Below, one piece after another: positions 52,549-60,518 of a stretch of DNA of 64,000 bases. The notes below the pieces were generated by a model. That model did no database searches. It saw nothing but the letters and a program-made list of their open reading frames with translations, and had not been told where the DNA came from. Position 1 is the stretch's first letter. The number at the start of each line of letters is the position of its first letter. The DNA comes from an uncultured Bacilli bacterium (GTDB lineage: Bacteria > Bacillota_I > Bacilli_A > RFN20 > CAG-826), in assembly GCA_934168325.1 (NCBI GenBank), contig CAKPNG010000001.1, positions 62,001 through 126,000 of the forward strand, written 5' to 3'. The position numbers were made by a program, and so were the translations under genes.

Positions 52549-52830
52549 ATGAACGAATTTTACAGCATTCGGCACGATGACCTCATTAGACTTTTGGCAG
52601 ATCACTATGAACTTAATGCTTTGATTAACGCGGGCGTAGATAATTGGAATTGGTACGGCGAAGCTATTCAAAGTGATTTGGCAGAATGGAAGGAAACTCT
52701 TAAAAAAGATGAACTAACCTATGAACAAATCGCAGAATTTAATTTGGAACAAAACGTGCGACCGTTACCAGAAAAAGCAAAACGAATTTCCACGATTGAT
52801 AAGAATTTTTGGTTGGAAGAATGGGCTTAA
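52549..52830 (+). CDS. Hypothetical protein
   Basis: 93 residues: YSIRHDDLIRLLADHYELNALINAGVDNWNWYGEAIQSDLAEWKE and LEQNVRPLPEKAKRISTIDKNFWLEEWA. Mostly helical and acidic. Good site AAAGGAGAGG. A conserved-looking phage protein but no family named. Confidence 0.6.
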   Translation: MNEFYSIRHDDLIRLLADHYELNALINAGVDNWNWYGEAIQSDLAEWKETLKKDELTYEQIAEFNLEQNVRPLPEKAKRISTIDKNFWLEEWA

Positions 52831-52845
52831 GAAAGAAGGGATATA

Positions 52846-53112
52846 ATGTGGAAGATTGATATTTATAATGGATTGTTTAATGATGAGTGTGTGCAGTCGC
52901 TTGGAGAGTTCGAGACAAAAGAGTTGGCTTTTATAGCTCTTAGACAGTTTGCTCAAATGCATGGATTTGATATGTTTTATTTCCGTAGTCTGCTTGACCC
53001 GAAAGAGAAACAAGTTCAGTGGGTTGATTATGGTAGCTGGAGTTATTTTGCCAGAATTGAAGAAATAAATGAAAAGGAGAAAATTAAATGGAAAAGCAGA
53101 AATTTATTGTAA
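52846..53112 (+). CDS. Hypothetical protein
   Basis: 88 residues: WKIDIYNGLFNDECVQSLGEFETKELAFIALRQFAQMHGF and a Trp-rich end (QVQWVDYGSWSYFARIEE). Overlaps the next gene by 25 bases. Unknown function. Confidence 0.6.
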   Translation: MWKIDIYNGLFNDECVQSLGEFETKELAFIALRQFAQMHGFDMFYFRSLLDPKEKQVQWVDYGSWSYFARIEEINEKEKIKWKSRNLL

Positions 53113-53375
53113 GGTGCGACAGAGCTGGAGTGTTTTACGGCGAAATTGAGGGGAAAAATGGACAAGAAATTAAAATGCGTAATGTGCGTTGTCTTTGGTA
53201 TTGGGAAGGAGCAGCAACGCTTTTGCAGCTTGCGGCAGAGGGCACGACTAAACCGAAAGAGTGTAAATTTACAATGATGATTGACAGCCTTGAAGTGCTG
53301 GACGCGATTGAGATTATTCCTTGCACTACTAAGGCTATAGAGAGCATAGAGAGTGTGAGCGAATGGAAGAGTTAA
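53088..53375 (+). CDS. Hypothetical protein
   Basis: 95 residues: KFIVRCDRAGVFYGEIEGKNGQEIKMRNVRCLWYWEGAATLLQLAAEGTTKPKECKFT, a compact beta-barrel-like protein known from gut phages and prophages without an assigned role. AAAAGGAG precedes ATG. It overlaps the Gly-rich gene by 13 bases. Confidence 0.65.
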   Translation: MEKQKFIVRCDRAGVFYGEIEGKNGQEIKMRNVRCLWYWEGAATLLQLAAEGTTKPKECKFTMMIDSLEVLDAIEIIPCTTKAIESIESVSEWKS

Positions 53376-54103
53376 GAGTTTTGGAATTTATAAGCTATAA
53401 CTATGGTAACGGTGCAGGCTGTGGCAGTGGTTATGGCTTCAGTTATTGCGATGGTTCAGGCTCAGGTTCAGGTGACAGTGCAGGCTACGGTGATGGCACA
53501 GGTTATGGTGAGGGTTGCAGTTCAGGTTATGGTAGTCGCATGAACTATGGTTACGGTCGTGGCCAGGGTTGTGGTATAAGTTCTGACCGTAATTTAGGTT
53601 CTGGCTTTGGGGCTGGTTCTTTTTATGGCGGCATTTTAAATTATAACAATAGCTTAAATAGTATAAATGGGAAACAAGTATATATAGTAGGCGGTATCCC
53701 TACCACCATAAGTCATATACATAAAAATACCGCAAAAGGGACGATTGTAAATAGCGATTTGACCGAAACGCCGTGCTATATAGTCAAGGAGGGCAGATAT
53801 TTTGCTCACGGAAAAACACTTGCAGAAGCGAATACCACATTGCAGAGTAAGCTTTTTAACGATATGCCCATTGAAGAGCGTATAGCGGCATTTTGGAAAT
53901 GCCACAAAAAGGGCGTTAAATATCCCACCAAAGATTTTTTCGGATGGCATCACAAGCTAACAGGCTCGTGCCTTATGGGCAGACAACAGTTCGCAAAATA
54001 CCACAATGTTGACCTTAAGGGTGAGATGACAGTGGAGGAGTTTATAACTCTTACCAAAAATGCTTTTGGCGGAGATATTATTAAGAAATTGGAGGAGAAT
54101 TAA
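53363..54103 (+). CDS. Gly-rich N-terminus plus conserved phage C-terminal domain
   Basis: 246 residues. Residues ~10-90 are Gly, Ser and Tyr-rich repeats (GYGDGTGYGEGCSSGYG). From ~100 a globular domain follows: VYIVGGIPTTISHIHKNTAKGTIVNSDLTETPCYIVKEGRYFAHGKTLAEANTTLQSKL, then MPIEERIAAFWKCHKKGVKYPTKDFFGWHHKLTGSC. The second part recurs in many Firmicutes prophages and phages, also without function. The Gly-rich arm may be a flexible or phase-forming tail. Base composition is more balanced than that of its neighbours. Confidence 0.68.
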   Translation: MEELRVLEFISYNYGNGAGCGSGYGFSYCDGSGSGSGDSAGYGDGTGYGEGCSSGYGSRMNYGYGRGQGCGISSDRNLGSGFGAGSFYGGILNYNNSLNSINGKQVYIVGGIPTTISHIHKNTAKGTIVNSDLTETPCYIVKEGRYFAHGKTLAEANTTLQSKLFNDMPIEERIAAFWKCHKKGVKYPTKDFFGWHHKLTGSCLMGRQQFAKYHNVDLKGEMTVEEFITLTKNAFGGDIIKKLEEN

Positions 54104-54105
54104 TA

Positions 54106-54360
54106 ATGGTTAAAGTGTTTTGTGATAAATGCGGAGCAGATTGTGGACTTAATGCTTATGCTATCAGAATAGAAAATATACATAATCCTTGCCCTGCTTT
54201 TCCTTTGGATATAGGAACCCCTTGTTTGAGCGTTTCTCACGAAAGATGCCAGTTTACATTATGCCAAGGCTGTTATCTTGAAATGGGTCTTCCAAATCTC
54301 TACGAAGTTCAAAATACTAAAGAAATTAGATTTAGAGATGTAAAGGAGAATAATAAATGA
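54106..54360 (+). CDS. Zinc-binding protein
   Basis: 84 residues with CDKCGADCGLNAYA, HERCQFTLCQGCY, two zinc knuckles. Unknown role. Ends TGA overlapping the next ATG (ATGA). Confidence 0.62.
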   Translation: MVKVFCDKCGADCGLNAYAIRIENIHNPCPAFPLDIGTPCLSVSHERCQFTLCQGCYLEMGLPNLYEVQNTKEIRFRDVKENNK

Positions 54361-54512
54361 GCAATGAGGAACTGTGTATCATTATTCTGATAACTTTTGG
54401 CATATGTCACATAGCACTTTTAATGTTTGTACTGTTAATTAACAATAAAATTGATGAGGTTCAAAAAATACTAAAGAAATTAAGCAATAAAGAACATGAA
54501 CATTTTAACTGA
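54357..54512 (+). CDS. Small membrane protein
   Basis: 51 residues. N-terminal helix ELCIIILITFGICHIALLMFVLLI then a charged coiled tail (NKIDEVQKILKKLSNKEHEH). AAAGGAG precedes ATG 54357. Confidence 0.58.
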   Translation: MSNEELCIIILITFGICHIALLMFVLLINNKIDEVQKILKKLSNKEHEHFN

Positions 54513-54565
54513 TAAGTTTTAAGGAAAAAGAAAACTAATAACAAAAATAAAAGGAGAATTAACTA

Positions 54566-55471
54566 ATGATTAAATTTTTTTATGATGAAAAAATGGATGA
54601 ATTTAGATGGGGACATATTATTGGTAGTGTAGTTGGGCTAATTGTTGCAATTATTCTCGCGTTCTCAATGATTAAAACTGTTCCTACCGGCTATACAGGA
54701 ATTCTTACTACCTTTGGGAAAGTCGAGCCTAATACTGTCAGTGCCGGCGTTCATGTGATTGCACCGTGGCAGAAAATCGTTAAACTTGATAATCGCACGC
54801 AGAAAGTTAGTGTTGAAACCGATACTTTTTCTAAAGACATACAGCAGGTTAAAGTCAGTCTTGCCGTCAATTTTTGCATCGACCAAGCAACCGCGCAAGA
54901 GCTGTATAAAACCGTTGGCGTAAATTATTATGAAAGCGTTGTGTTGCCGCGAATCCTTGAAAATGTAAAAGCGGTAGTTGCCGAATACAGTGCAGAAAAC
55001 CTCGTTGCAAAGCGTGGCGAGCTTTCTGATGAAATTCTTACTCGCCTTACCGACGATGCTGCTGCGTATGGTATTAATATCATTTCGATTTCTGTTGAGG
55101 ATATAGACTTTACCGATGAATTTACCGATGCTGTTGAAAGAAAACAAGTGGCATCGCAGAATAAGCTTGCGGCAGAAACCGAACAAGCACAGAAAACTAT
55201 GGAAGAACAGGCCGCGGCAGACCGTGCTGTTATCAGTGCAAAAGCAAAAGCAGAGCAGGATGTTATCGCTGCGAACGCAGAGCTTGAAGTAACAAAAATT
55301 CAGGCAGAAGCCGCTCTCTATGCTGGCGAAAAGGAAGCCGAAATGAATAAGCGTATTGCGGAATCCCTCACGCCCAACCTCGTTAAATATTATTACATAA
55401 AACAATGGGAAGGCGTTCTTCCGAAAACAGTTCTCGGCGAAGACAATTCGTTTATGATAAATCTTGAGTAA
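54566..55471 (+). CDS. SPFH/prohibitin-family membrane protein
   Basis: 301 residues. Membrane anchor (GHIIGSVVGLIVAIILAFSMI), then VPTGYTGILTTFGKVEPNTVSAGVHVIAPWQKIVKLD, the classic Band 7 start. Next come QKVSVETDTFSKDIQQVKVSLAVNF and a long Ala/Glu coiled coil (AAETEQAQKTMEEQAAADRAVI). It would form ring-like assemblies in the membrane. Its codons are richer in GC (gcc, gcg, ccg, cgt) than neighbouring genes, suggesting recent gain from a host. SPFH proteins in phages have no established role. Confidence 0.85.
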   Translation: MIKFFYDEKMDEFRWGHIIGSVVGLIVAIILAFSMIKTVPTGYTGILTTFGKVEPNTVSAGVHVIAPWQKIVKLDNRTQKVSVETDTFSKDIQQVKVSLAVNFCIDQATAQELYKTVGVNYYESVVLPRILENVKAVVAEYSAENLVAKRGELSDEILTRLTDDAAAYGINIISISVEDIDFTDEFTDAVERKQVASQNKLAAETEQAQKTMEEQAAADRAVISAKAKAEQDVIAANAELEVTKIQAEAALYAGEKEAEMNKRIAESLTPNLVKYYYIKQWEGVLPKTVLGEDNSFMINLE

Positions 55472-55484
55472 GGAGGCATAAATA

Positions 55485-55775
55485 GTGGCTGAATATATTG
55501 ACAAGCAAGCATTTCTTGACTATATGAGGGGAACGAATAGATATTTTACTGTAAAGTGTGATATTGAAAGTTTTCCTACTGTTGATGTTGTTCCAGTAGT
55601 GCATGGGCGATGGATTAGCAAAAATCATCACGGTTATGAGTGGGTATTTGTTTGCTCAAATTGTGGCTATATTGATGGTTATCCTTTCAACGACAGATCT
55701 AATTACTGCCCAAATTGTGGCGCGAAAATGGACGGAGGTATTGAAAAATGGCTGAATATATCGATAGAGAAGTAG
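55485..55775 (+). CDS. Zinc-ribbon protein 1 (MAEYID family), ends at TAG
   Basis: 96 residues from GTG (AAGGAGG upstream). MAEYIDKQAFLDYM, PTVDVVPVVHGRWI, then CSNCGYIDGY and YCPNCGAKMDG (zinc ribbon). This family is very common in gut phages. The next codon is TAG; as Gln the protein would add QHFH before TGA at 55787. It overlaps its paralogue by 28 bases. Confidence 0.68.
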   Translation: MAEYIDKQAFLDYMRGTNRYFTVKCDIESFPTVDVVPVVHGRWISKNHHGYEWVFVCSNCGYIDGYPFNDRSNYCPNCGAKMDGGIEKWLNISIEK

Positions 55776-56032
55776 CACTTTCATTGATACGACCAGATGC
55801 GCCGGAGGATGAAAAAGGCGCCATTACGATTGCGACCGCCAAAGAACTTGTTCGGAACATTATTTACCGCACGCCCATTGCTGATGTTGTGCCCGTTTGG
55901 CACGGGCATTGGGATACAGGATATTTTCACGATAGGGTGTGTAGTTGCTGTTTGCATCCCGACAACGATATAGACGATTATGCACACAGTTACTGCCCCA
56001 ACTGTGGGGCAAAGATGGACGAGAAAGACTAA
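55748..56032 (+). CDS. Zinc-ribbon protein 2 (MAEYID family)
   Basis: 94 residues, paralogue of the previous gene: MAEYIDREVALSLI, TPIADVVPVWHGHW, CSCCLHPDND and YCPNCGAKMDEKD. Tandem duplicates of this family are usual. Function unknown. Confidence 0.68.
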   Translation: MAEYIDREVALSLIRPDAPEDEKGAITIATAKELVRNIIYRTPIADVVPVWHGHWDTGYFHDRVCSCCLHPDNDIDDYAHSYCPNCGAKMDEKD

Positions 56033-56121
56033 AATAAGAGAAGAGGATACTATAATATCTGACATTGCTTCTTGAGCTAATTAGATATTTTAGAATGTGT
56101 AATGGAGTGAAGTTTATAAAT

Positions 56122-56376
56122 ATGAATGTTTTTACTCAAAAACAAGTTGAACAAACTGATGTCCCAAATTTACTTACATACAAAGGTTACTACACACTAA
56201 TTCATTTCGAAGCTGAAGACAAAGTTCTTTATGGCAAAATTGAAAATGCGAATGGTGATTTAGTCACTTTTGAAAGCGACTCAGCAAAAGAAATTGAGAA
56301 AGAATTTCATGACGCTGTTGATGATTGGCTTGAATTTAGAAAGGAGATTGACAATGAAGTTGAAAGTAAAGAATAG
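56122..56376 (+). CDS. HicB-like antitoxin-fold protein, ends at TAG
   Basis: 84 residues from ATG 56122. YKGYYTLIHFEAEDKVLYGKIENANGDLVTFESDSAKEIEKEFHDAVDDWLEF is the HicB fold (partial RNase H-like) followed by a helix. No HicA toxin is next to it, so it is a solitary HicB-type protein. It ends at TAG; if read as Gln it continues in frame through five codons into the next gene to 56580, giving one fused protein. Start codon is uncertain because the ribosome site GGAGTG is 13 bases away. Confidence 0.65.
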   Translation: MNVFTQKQVEQTDVPNLLTYKGYYTLIHFEAEDKVLYGKIENANGDLVTFESDSAKEIEKEFHDAVDDWLEFRKEIDNEVESKE

Positions 56377-56391
56377 GTATCGGAAGGTAGT

Positions 56392-56580
56392 ATGATAGAT
56401 TGCTTTAACTATAATTGTCCATTTCGTAGCAATACAACAAGTTCTTCCAATCGTTGTGAATGTACTGCTTGTTCAAATAGACGCGAAGAAGCATATACCG
56501 CCTACCCAAGTAATTACACCTTGACAGATAATGAGCTGATACTGTTAAAAACAAATAAATATCTAAATGAGGAGGAGTAA
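56392..56580 (+). CDS. Small Cys-rich conserved phage protein
   Basis: 62 residues: DCFNYNCPFRSNTTSSSNRCECTACSNRREE ... SNYTLTDNELILL. The Cys pattern and the TLTDxEL end are typical of a small protein common in gut phages. It has its own ribosome site (GGAAGG), so it can be translated alone, but it is in frame with the upstream HicB-like gene across a single TAG. Confidence 0.65.
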   Translation: MIDCFNYNCPFRSNTTSSSNRCECTACSNRREEAYTAYPSNYTLTDNELILLKTNKYLNEEE

Positions 56581-56585
56581 ATTAA

Positions 56586-56753
56586 ATGGGACTGCTTGAT
56601 TGGATTTTTGGAGCATTAGCCACTATTATAATTGTTGTTTTGCTTCTTTTTTTAGCAAGTATCGGTATTACTATTTATAATAGTCTTGAAGATAAGAGCA
56701 AAGACCAACATTTAAAACAACTTAAACATAATAAAGAAAAGGATGAATACTAA
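56586..56753 (+). CDS. Small membrane protein
   Basis: 55 residues. LLDWIFGALATIIIVVLLLFLASIGITIY membrane helix, then a Lys/Asp-rich tail. GAGGAG upstream; TAATG overlap with the next ORF. Confidence 0.58.
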   Translation: MGLLDWIFGALATIIIVVLLLFLASIGITIYNSLEDKSKDQHLKQLKHNKEKDEY

Positions 56754-56842
56754 TGGGTATAATTGGAATTTTAATTTGGATTCTTGCCATTATAATGTTT
56801 TGTTTAATTCTATTGGATAATGTTGGGGATTTCTTTAAGTAA
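56753..56842 (+). CDS. 29-residue membrane peptide
   Basis: GIIGILIWILAIIMFCLILLDNVGDFFK, one membrane helix. It starts on the stop of the preceding gene (TAATG) and is followed by a terminator. Short, but coupling supports it. Confidence 0.45.
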   Translation: MGIIGILIWILAIIMFCLILLDNVGDFFK

Positions 56843-56850
56843 ATAATGTA

Positions 56851-56886
56851 AAAAGACTTCTGTTTGTTTAGTAGAAGTCTTTTTTT
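56851..56886 (+). terminator. Terminator
   Basis: AGACTTCT-11 nt-AGAAGTCT then TTTTTTT. Confidence 0.88.
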
Positions 56887-56889
56887 AAT

Positions 56890-56918
56890 TTGACTTTTTT
56901 ATAAAAATATGATATAAT
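56890..56918 (+). promoter_or_regulatory. Promoter of the 57-59 kb operon
   Basis: TTGACT, 17 bases, TATAAT. Confidence 0.85.
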
Positions 56919-56969
56919 ATATATAGAAAATAAAAAAGAAACCGCTTAAAAATGAAAGGAGAAAAAACA

Positions 56970-57248
56970 ATGAAAACTTATTATGATATTCCTACTCAGG
57001 TTGTATTTTATGATGGAGGTGATGAATCTCCTATTTTCTGCGCCGGCATCGCTTACAAGGATGAAATAATTTGTGCTTGTTGCGGTGGAGTAGTAGAAAT
57101 TAGCGAAGTTATTGCTGATGCTAAGGAAGATGGAGTAAAAACTGCAATTTATGATTATTCAGATTGGTGTGATATTCGTGAAGCGATTGCAGGTGGTGAA
57201 TATCCTGATGAGTATTATGATGATTATCTCGATGACGAGGAGGAATAA
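56970..57248 (+). CDS. Small acidic hypothetical protein
   Basis: 92 residues from ATG 56970 (AAAGGAG upstream; an ATG six codons earlier has no site). VVFYDGGDESPIFCAGIAYKDEIICACCGGVVEISEVIADAKEDG and an acidic tail (DEYYDDYLDDEEE). It has a CxCC pair. Role unknown; acidic tails occur in DNA-mimic and inhibitor proteins. Confidence 0.6.
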   Translation: MKTYYDIPTQVVFYDGGDESPIFCAGIAYKDEIICACCGGVVEISEVIADAKEDGVKTAIYDYSDWCDIREAIAGGEYPDEYYDDYLDDEEE

Positions 57249-57250
57249 TA

Positions 57251-57652
57251 ATGGGACTCGATAATGGAATTTATTTAGAGCACAATGGTAAAGAAATTAG
57301 AATGTCAGATATTGGCGGTAGTGATATTTATTATGATGTGTGTTATTGGCGTAAATTTTGGGAGTTTCGTAGAATAACTTTAGCATATCTGGAAGATAAA
57401 TATGAAGAAAGTTATGACGGAAGTGAAGCAGTTCTTGATATTGCTGACTTGAAATGGTTCCGTGAGCAACTTTGTAGATGGTTGAAGCGTCCCAAATTAA
57501 TTGAAATAATGAGTGATGGTTATTGGACTTGGGATGAAATTGATTATGTTGAAATTTTAAATGGTGAAATTAAAAATTTGGATGTTGTAATAAAACTGTT
57601 GGAGGATGATGAAAATGGAAAATATAGAGTCTGTTGGTATGACTCCTATTAA
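57251..57652 (+). CDS. Conserved phage protein (MGLDNGI type)
   Basis: 133 residues: MGLDNGIYLEHNGKEIRM, CYWRKFWEFRRITLAYLEDKY and helical C-terminus. The MGLDNGI start and CYWRK motif are typical of a common phage protein of unknown role. The end overlaps the next gene. Confidence 0.65.
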   Translation: MGLDNGIYLEHNGKEIRMSDIGGSDIYYDVCYWRKFWEFRRITLAYLEDKYEESYDGSEAVLDIADLKWFREQLCRWLKRPKLIEIMSDGYWTWDEIDYVEILNGEIKNLDVVIKLLEDDENGKYRVCWYDSY

Positions 57653-58019
57653 AAAGGAGCAATTTTGTGAAATTCTTGAACGCACCAGACGGTTTTCAAA
57701 AATGGTTGGCGAAGTCGATAAAGTCGCTCTAATTGATTTCGCTGATGGTCATAATCACCCTTTCTATTATATGGAAAGCGTTGCTCGTGTTCTTGGCGAA
57801 CTTGCGGGTGACCACCATGGCATTTGCGAATGGTGGGTTTTTAAGTATGATGAAAACAATGGAGTAAGCACAAAAGCCGATACTCTTTATTTGAGGTCAG
57901 AAGAAAGAGAAACTGAGGTTGGTTATACTTTTGAAGATGCCGGCGATGTATGGGATTTTATTCAAAGAGTTATACCACTGTACACAGATGAAGAAATTAG
58001 AGAGGGGGTAGAAAGGTGA
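57615..58019 (+). CDS. Hypothetical protein
   Basis: 134 residues from ATG 57615 (GGAGG upstream). IKKEQFCEILERTRRFSKMVGEVDKVALIDFADGHNHPFYYMES and ICEWWVFKYDEN, LYLRSEERETEVGYTFEDAGDVWDFIQ. Unknown function. Ends TGA overlapping the next GTG start (GTGA). Confidence 0.6.
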   Translation: MENIESVGMTPIKKEQFCEILERTRRFSKMVGEVDKVALIDFADGHNHPFYYMESVARVLGELAGDHHGICEWWVFKYDENNGVSTKADTLYLRSEERETEVGYTFEDAGDVWDFIQRVIPLYTDEEIREGVER

Positions 58020-58366
58020 ATAAAGAAACTTATATTAAAATAATGATGGAGTTGGAAGAGATTTATAAGGGGCTTCGGGCAATAGATGATAGTGGGCTAT
58101 TTACTGTAAGTGATGAGTGCTCGTATTATAATTTAGTAAATATTGTAGAAGACGCTGTTGGCGACGGTGCGGGTATTACTTCTTATATTCTTGACTGTTT
58201 TGTAGAATCGCCCCGTCATTATGCTTCGTTTATGGATTTTGTAAAAGAGCCAGAATGTGAACGCACTTTTACTGAATGGGAAAGCGTTTATAATTTTATT
58301 AACTCTATGTTTTATAAGTCAAATATTAAAGAATATAATGATACGATTTGGGACCAGTTAGATTAA
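58016..58366 (+). CDS. Hypothetical protein
   Basis: 116 residues from GTG (GAGAGGGGG upstream): ETYIKIMMELEEIYKGLRAIDDSGLFTVSDECSYYNLVNIVEDAVGD, YILDCFVESPRHYASFMDF. Mostly helical. No family recognised. Confidence 0.58.
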   Translation: MNKETYIKIMMELEEIYKGLRAIDDSGLFTVSDECSYYNLVNIVEDAVGDGAGITSYILDCFVESPRHYASFMDFVKEPECERTFTEWESVYNFINSMFYKSNIKEYNDTIWDQLD

Positions 58367-58377
58367 GGAGGAAAATT

Positions 58378-58761
58378 ATGGATTTTAAAGAATTTCAAAA
58401 AATAATGAATGAAGTAATGAGAGAAGATGAAAAGCTACGAGATAGAGTAAAATGTGAATGCGGACACGAATGTGATTGTTCTAAAGAGAAAGACGAACAC
58501 ATAGAAGATCTTCATAAACTTATTGATGACCTTATGATGGAATTGGGCTTCCATAAAGTTGATGAACAGCCTCGCCCGCAGACGTCCAATATGATACCGA
58601 AAGTTAAAACAATTAAATGCTGCCCTGTATGCTATGGTGGTAATTTGGTGCGGGGAATGAAACTTTATAAAAAAGTTGCAGATGAACCAGCCATTAAATT
58701 TTATGAGGTTCCAGTTGTCTATTGCCCGAATTGCGGAAGAAAGCTGGGTGAGGATAAATGA
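58378..58761 (+). CDS. Zinc-ribbon protein with acidic helix
   Basis: 127 residues from ATG 58378 (AAGGAGG upstream). MDFKEFQKIMNEVMREDEKLRDR, CECGHECDCSKEKDE and a C-terminal zinc ribbon (CCPVCYGGNLVRGM ... YCPNCGRKLGED). Related in style to the MAEYID proteins. Ends TGA overlapping the next ATG (ATGA). Confidence 0.62.
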   Translation: MDFKEFQKIMNEVMREDEKLRDRVKCECGHECDCSKEKDEHIEDLHKLIDDLMMELGFHKVDEQPRPQTSNMIPKVKTIKCCPVCYGGNLVRGMKLYKKVADEPAIKFYEVPVVYCPNCGRKLGEDK

Positions 58762-59273
58762 AGAAATTGTTTGCAATTTTGTTTGTAATTTGCTTTGTAT
58801 TGGGCGGTTGTCAAAAAGGACAGTCGCCCGCACCAGAAACTAATTCTGTTAGTGAAAGCTCAATAAGCGAGTCATTTGATGATAAATCTCCACCGCCCGC
58901 TACAAAGCAGAAAGAGGAAATTGATAAGCAGATTATTGATACTTGTTTTAACGCGGCGAATAAAGCTGGGTCTGTCATTGATGTCCGCATTGAAGATAAT
59001 ACTGTTTATTATTTGCTTATTAGCGGGCTTGATTGCACCGACGCTTTTGTATATATGATGGGTTCTGGTGATTATAGCGATTGGGAAGAAACAAAAGAAA
59101 ATTGTAATGAACTTTGTAAAACTGTTATGAATACTGTTGAAATTTGCGGTGCGGACTATGATGTTATATTGGGAATTACGGGAACTGTTCTTGATGATGA
59201 AGTTGTAGTCTTTATAGCTTCGCAAAACGGTGTGATTATTTATGATTTTTTGGAAGAAGTTTTGAATAGTTAA
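58758..59273 (+). CDS. Phage lipoprotein
   Basis: 171 residues. Lipoprotein signal KKLFAILFVICFVLGGC with lipobox LGGC, then a Ser/Pro/Glu linker and a globular domain (IIDTCFNAANKAGSVIDVRIEDNTVYYLLI ... CGADYDVILGITGTVLDDEVVVF). It would be anchored on the outer face of the membrane. Lipoproteins of phages often block superinfection; here that is inference. Coupled to the zinc-ribbon gene. Confidence 0.72.
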   Translation: MKKLFAILFVICFVLGGCQKGQSPAPETNSVSESSISESFDDKSPPPATKQKEEIDKQIIDTCFNAANKAGSVIDVRIEDNTVYYLLISGLDCTDAFVYMMGSGDYSDWEETKENCNELCKTVMNTVEICGADYDVILGITGTVLDDEVVVFIASQNGVIIYDFLEEVLNS

Positions 59274-59330
59274 AAAGTGGCGGGGTAGGCGGTTTATGTC
59301 TATCCCGCTTTTAAGTATGGGAGGATTTTA

Positions 59331-59657
59331 ATGAAATTAAATAAACAAAAAGTAATTAGGTTTAATTATACTTCAAAATTAGCTAAAGAGGATAATGAAA
59401 TTATCTTCGCTGCGGCGAGGCAACTAGATGCTGGAGCTTTTAAACTTTGGATGTATTTGTATAAAGAAGGAATGCGACTCGGTTGTTATGATTTGAGTAG
59501 CAAAAGAGTTCAAGAAGATTTTGGAATTAAGAAAACACAATATAATAGTGCAATTAAAGAACTGATTGAAAAAGGTTATTTAGTTCAATATTTAGAAGTT
59601 AATTCAGTGATTAATTTGTGGGATTTTTATCTAATGCCAGTAGTTAAAATTGATTGA
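59331..59657 (+). CDS. Winged-helix replication protein-like
   Basis: 108 residues: IRFNYTSKLAKEDNEIIFAAARQLDAGAFKLWMYLYKEGMRLGCYDLSSKRVQEDFGIKKTQYNSAIKELIEKGYLVQY. The last part is a winged HTH like the N-terminal domain of DnaD/RepA-type initiators (the next such gene is at 59970). It probably binds DNA at or near the replication origin. A short ~50-base gap with a weak A-rich leader follows. Confidence 0.62.
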   Translation: MKLNKQKVIRFNYTSKLAKEDNEIIFAAARQLDAGAFKLWMYLYKEGMRLGCYDLSSKRVQEDFGIKKTQYNSAIKELIEKGYLVQYLEVNSVINLWDFYLMPVVKID

Positions 59658-59705
59658 TGATTAAGATAAAATTGTAAACTATAAAAATAAAAGGAGAGAA
59701 AACTA

Positions 59706-59900
59706 ATGGAGCAGAATGGTGAAAAAATAATTTATTCAAAACGTTTTGCCTATTACTTAAAAGGGATTGGGCTAGAACCATTACGCATTGAAAGAAATCC
59801 ACAACACCCAGAATTTTTTGTATGGGTTTATCAAGATACACCTGCTTTACAATGCGCAATGAGTTTATATACTGTGATTATTTCACGTAATAAAAAATAA
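59706..59900 (+). CDS. Small hypothetical protein
   Basis: 64 residues: KIIYSKRFAYYLKGIGLEPLRIERNPQHPEFFVWVYQDTPALQCAMSLYTVII. It resembles small DUF5659-type proteins that carry this FxYxxxLxxxGxxxxxxxxNPxxP pattern. AAAGGAGAG upstream. Role unknown. Confidence 0.62.
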   Translation: MEQNGEKIIYSKRFAYYLKGIGLEPLRIERNPQHPEFFVWVYQDTPALQCAMSLYTVIISRNKK

Positions 59901-59969
59901 AATAGAATAAAATCAAAGGAGATCGAAATTTAATGAGACTATTAAAAAAAATAAAAGGAGTGTAGATGA

Positions 59970-60518
59970 ATGGCTAATTTACGTCAAGCTCCTATATTAG
60001 GAAGAATTGGAAACAAAGAAGATTTTAAGTCAAAAACTAAATATATTTTTCCTGAAGACTTATGGAGTGCTTTTGGATATGTTTTAGGTGGTAAGTGCGG
60101 GAGCCAAATTTTACTTATGGGTCTGCTAGTTGGAACCAGTCAAGAAGGTAATTTTCGCGTTTCAGAAAAATGGGTTGAAAGTAGAATTGGTTTAAGTCAA
60201 AAATGTTATAATTCAGCTCGGCAAGCTTTAGTAAAAAGAGAATGGTTGATTTTAGAGTCAGGTCGTATTCTAATTAACTATCCTAAAATTTATAGTGATT
60301 TTGAAGGCACCAAATCAGTTTCTGCCTTGAAGGCACCAATTCATTTTCCAGAGAATGATAAATTGGCACCAAATGAATTGGTGGCTTCAAAAATAGGCAC
60401 CAAATCAATTTCTGTCTTGAATAGTCAAGACGATAAAATTTTTACAAGCAGAGGAAATTCAAGGCACCAATTCATTTTCCATTAGGCACCAAATGAATTT
60501 CCGGAAGGCACCAAATGA
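59970..60518 (+). CDS. Replication initiator-like protein (DnaD/RepA N-terminal type) with iterons in its 3' half
   Basis: 182 residues if TAG at 60483 is read as Gln, 171 if it stops. The N-terminal ~110 residues hold a winged HTH (FRVSEKWVESRIGLSQKCYNSARQALVKREWLILES). The C-terminal part is repetitive because it encodes the iteron array (SALKAPIHFPEN, KLAPNELVASKIGTKS). Initiators that carry their own origin iterons are known from phages and plasmids. The following ORF overlaps in the +1 frame and looks like the missing C-terminal domain, so a shift may have split the gene. AAGGAG precedes the ATG. Confidence 0.65.

Noticed and set aside
56122..56376. Complete HicAB toxin-antitoxin pair
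   Set aside because: Only a HicB-like protein is present; no HicA-type small RNA-binding domain lies on either side.
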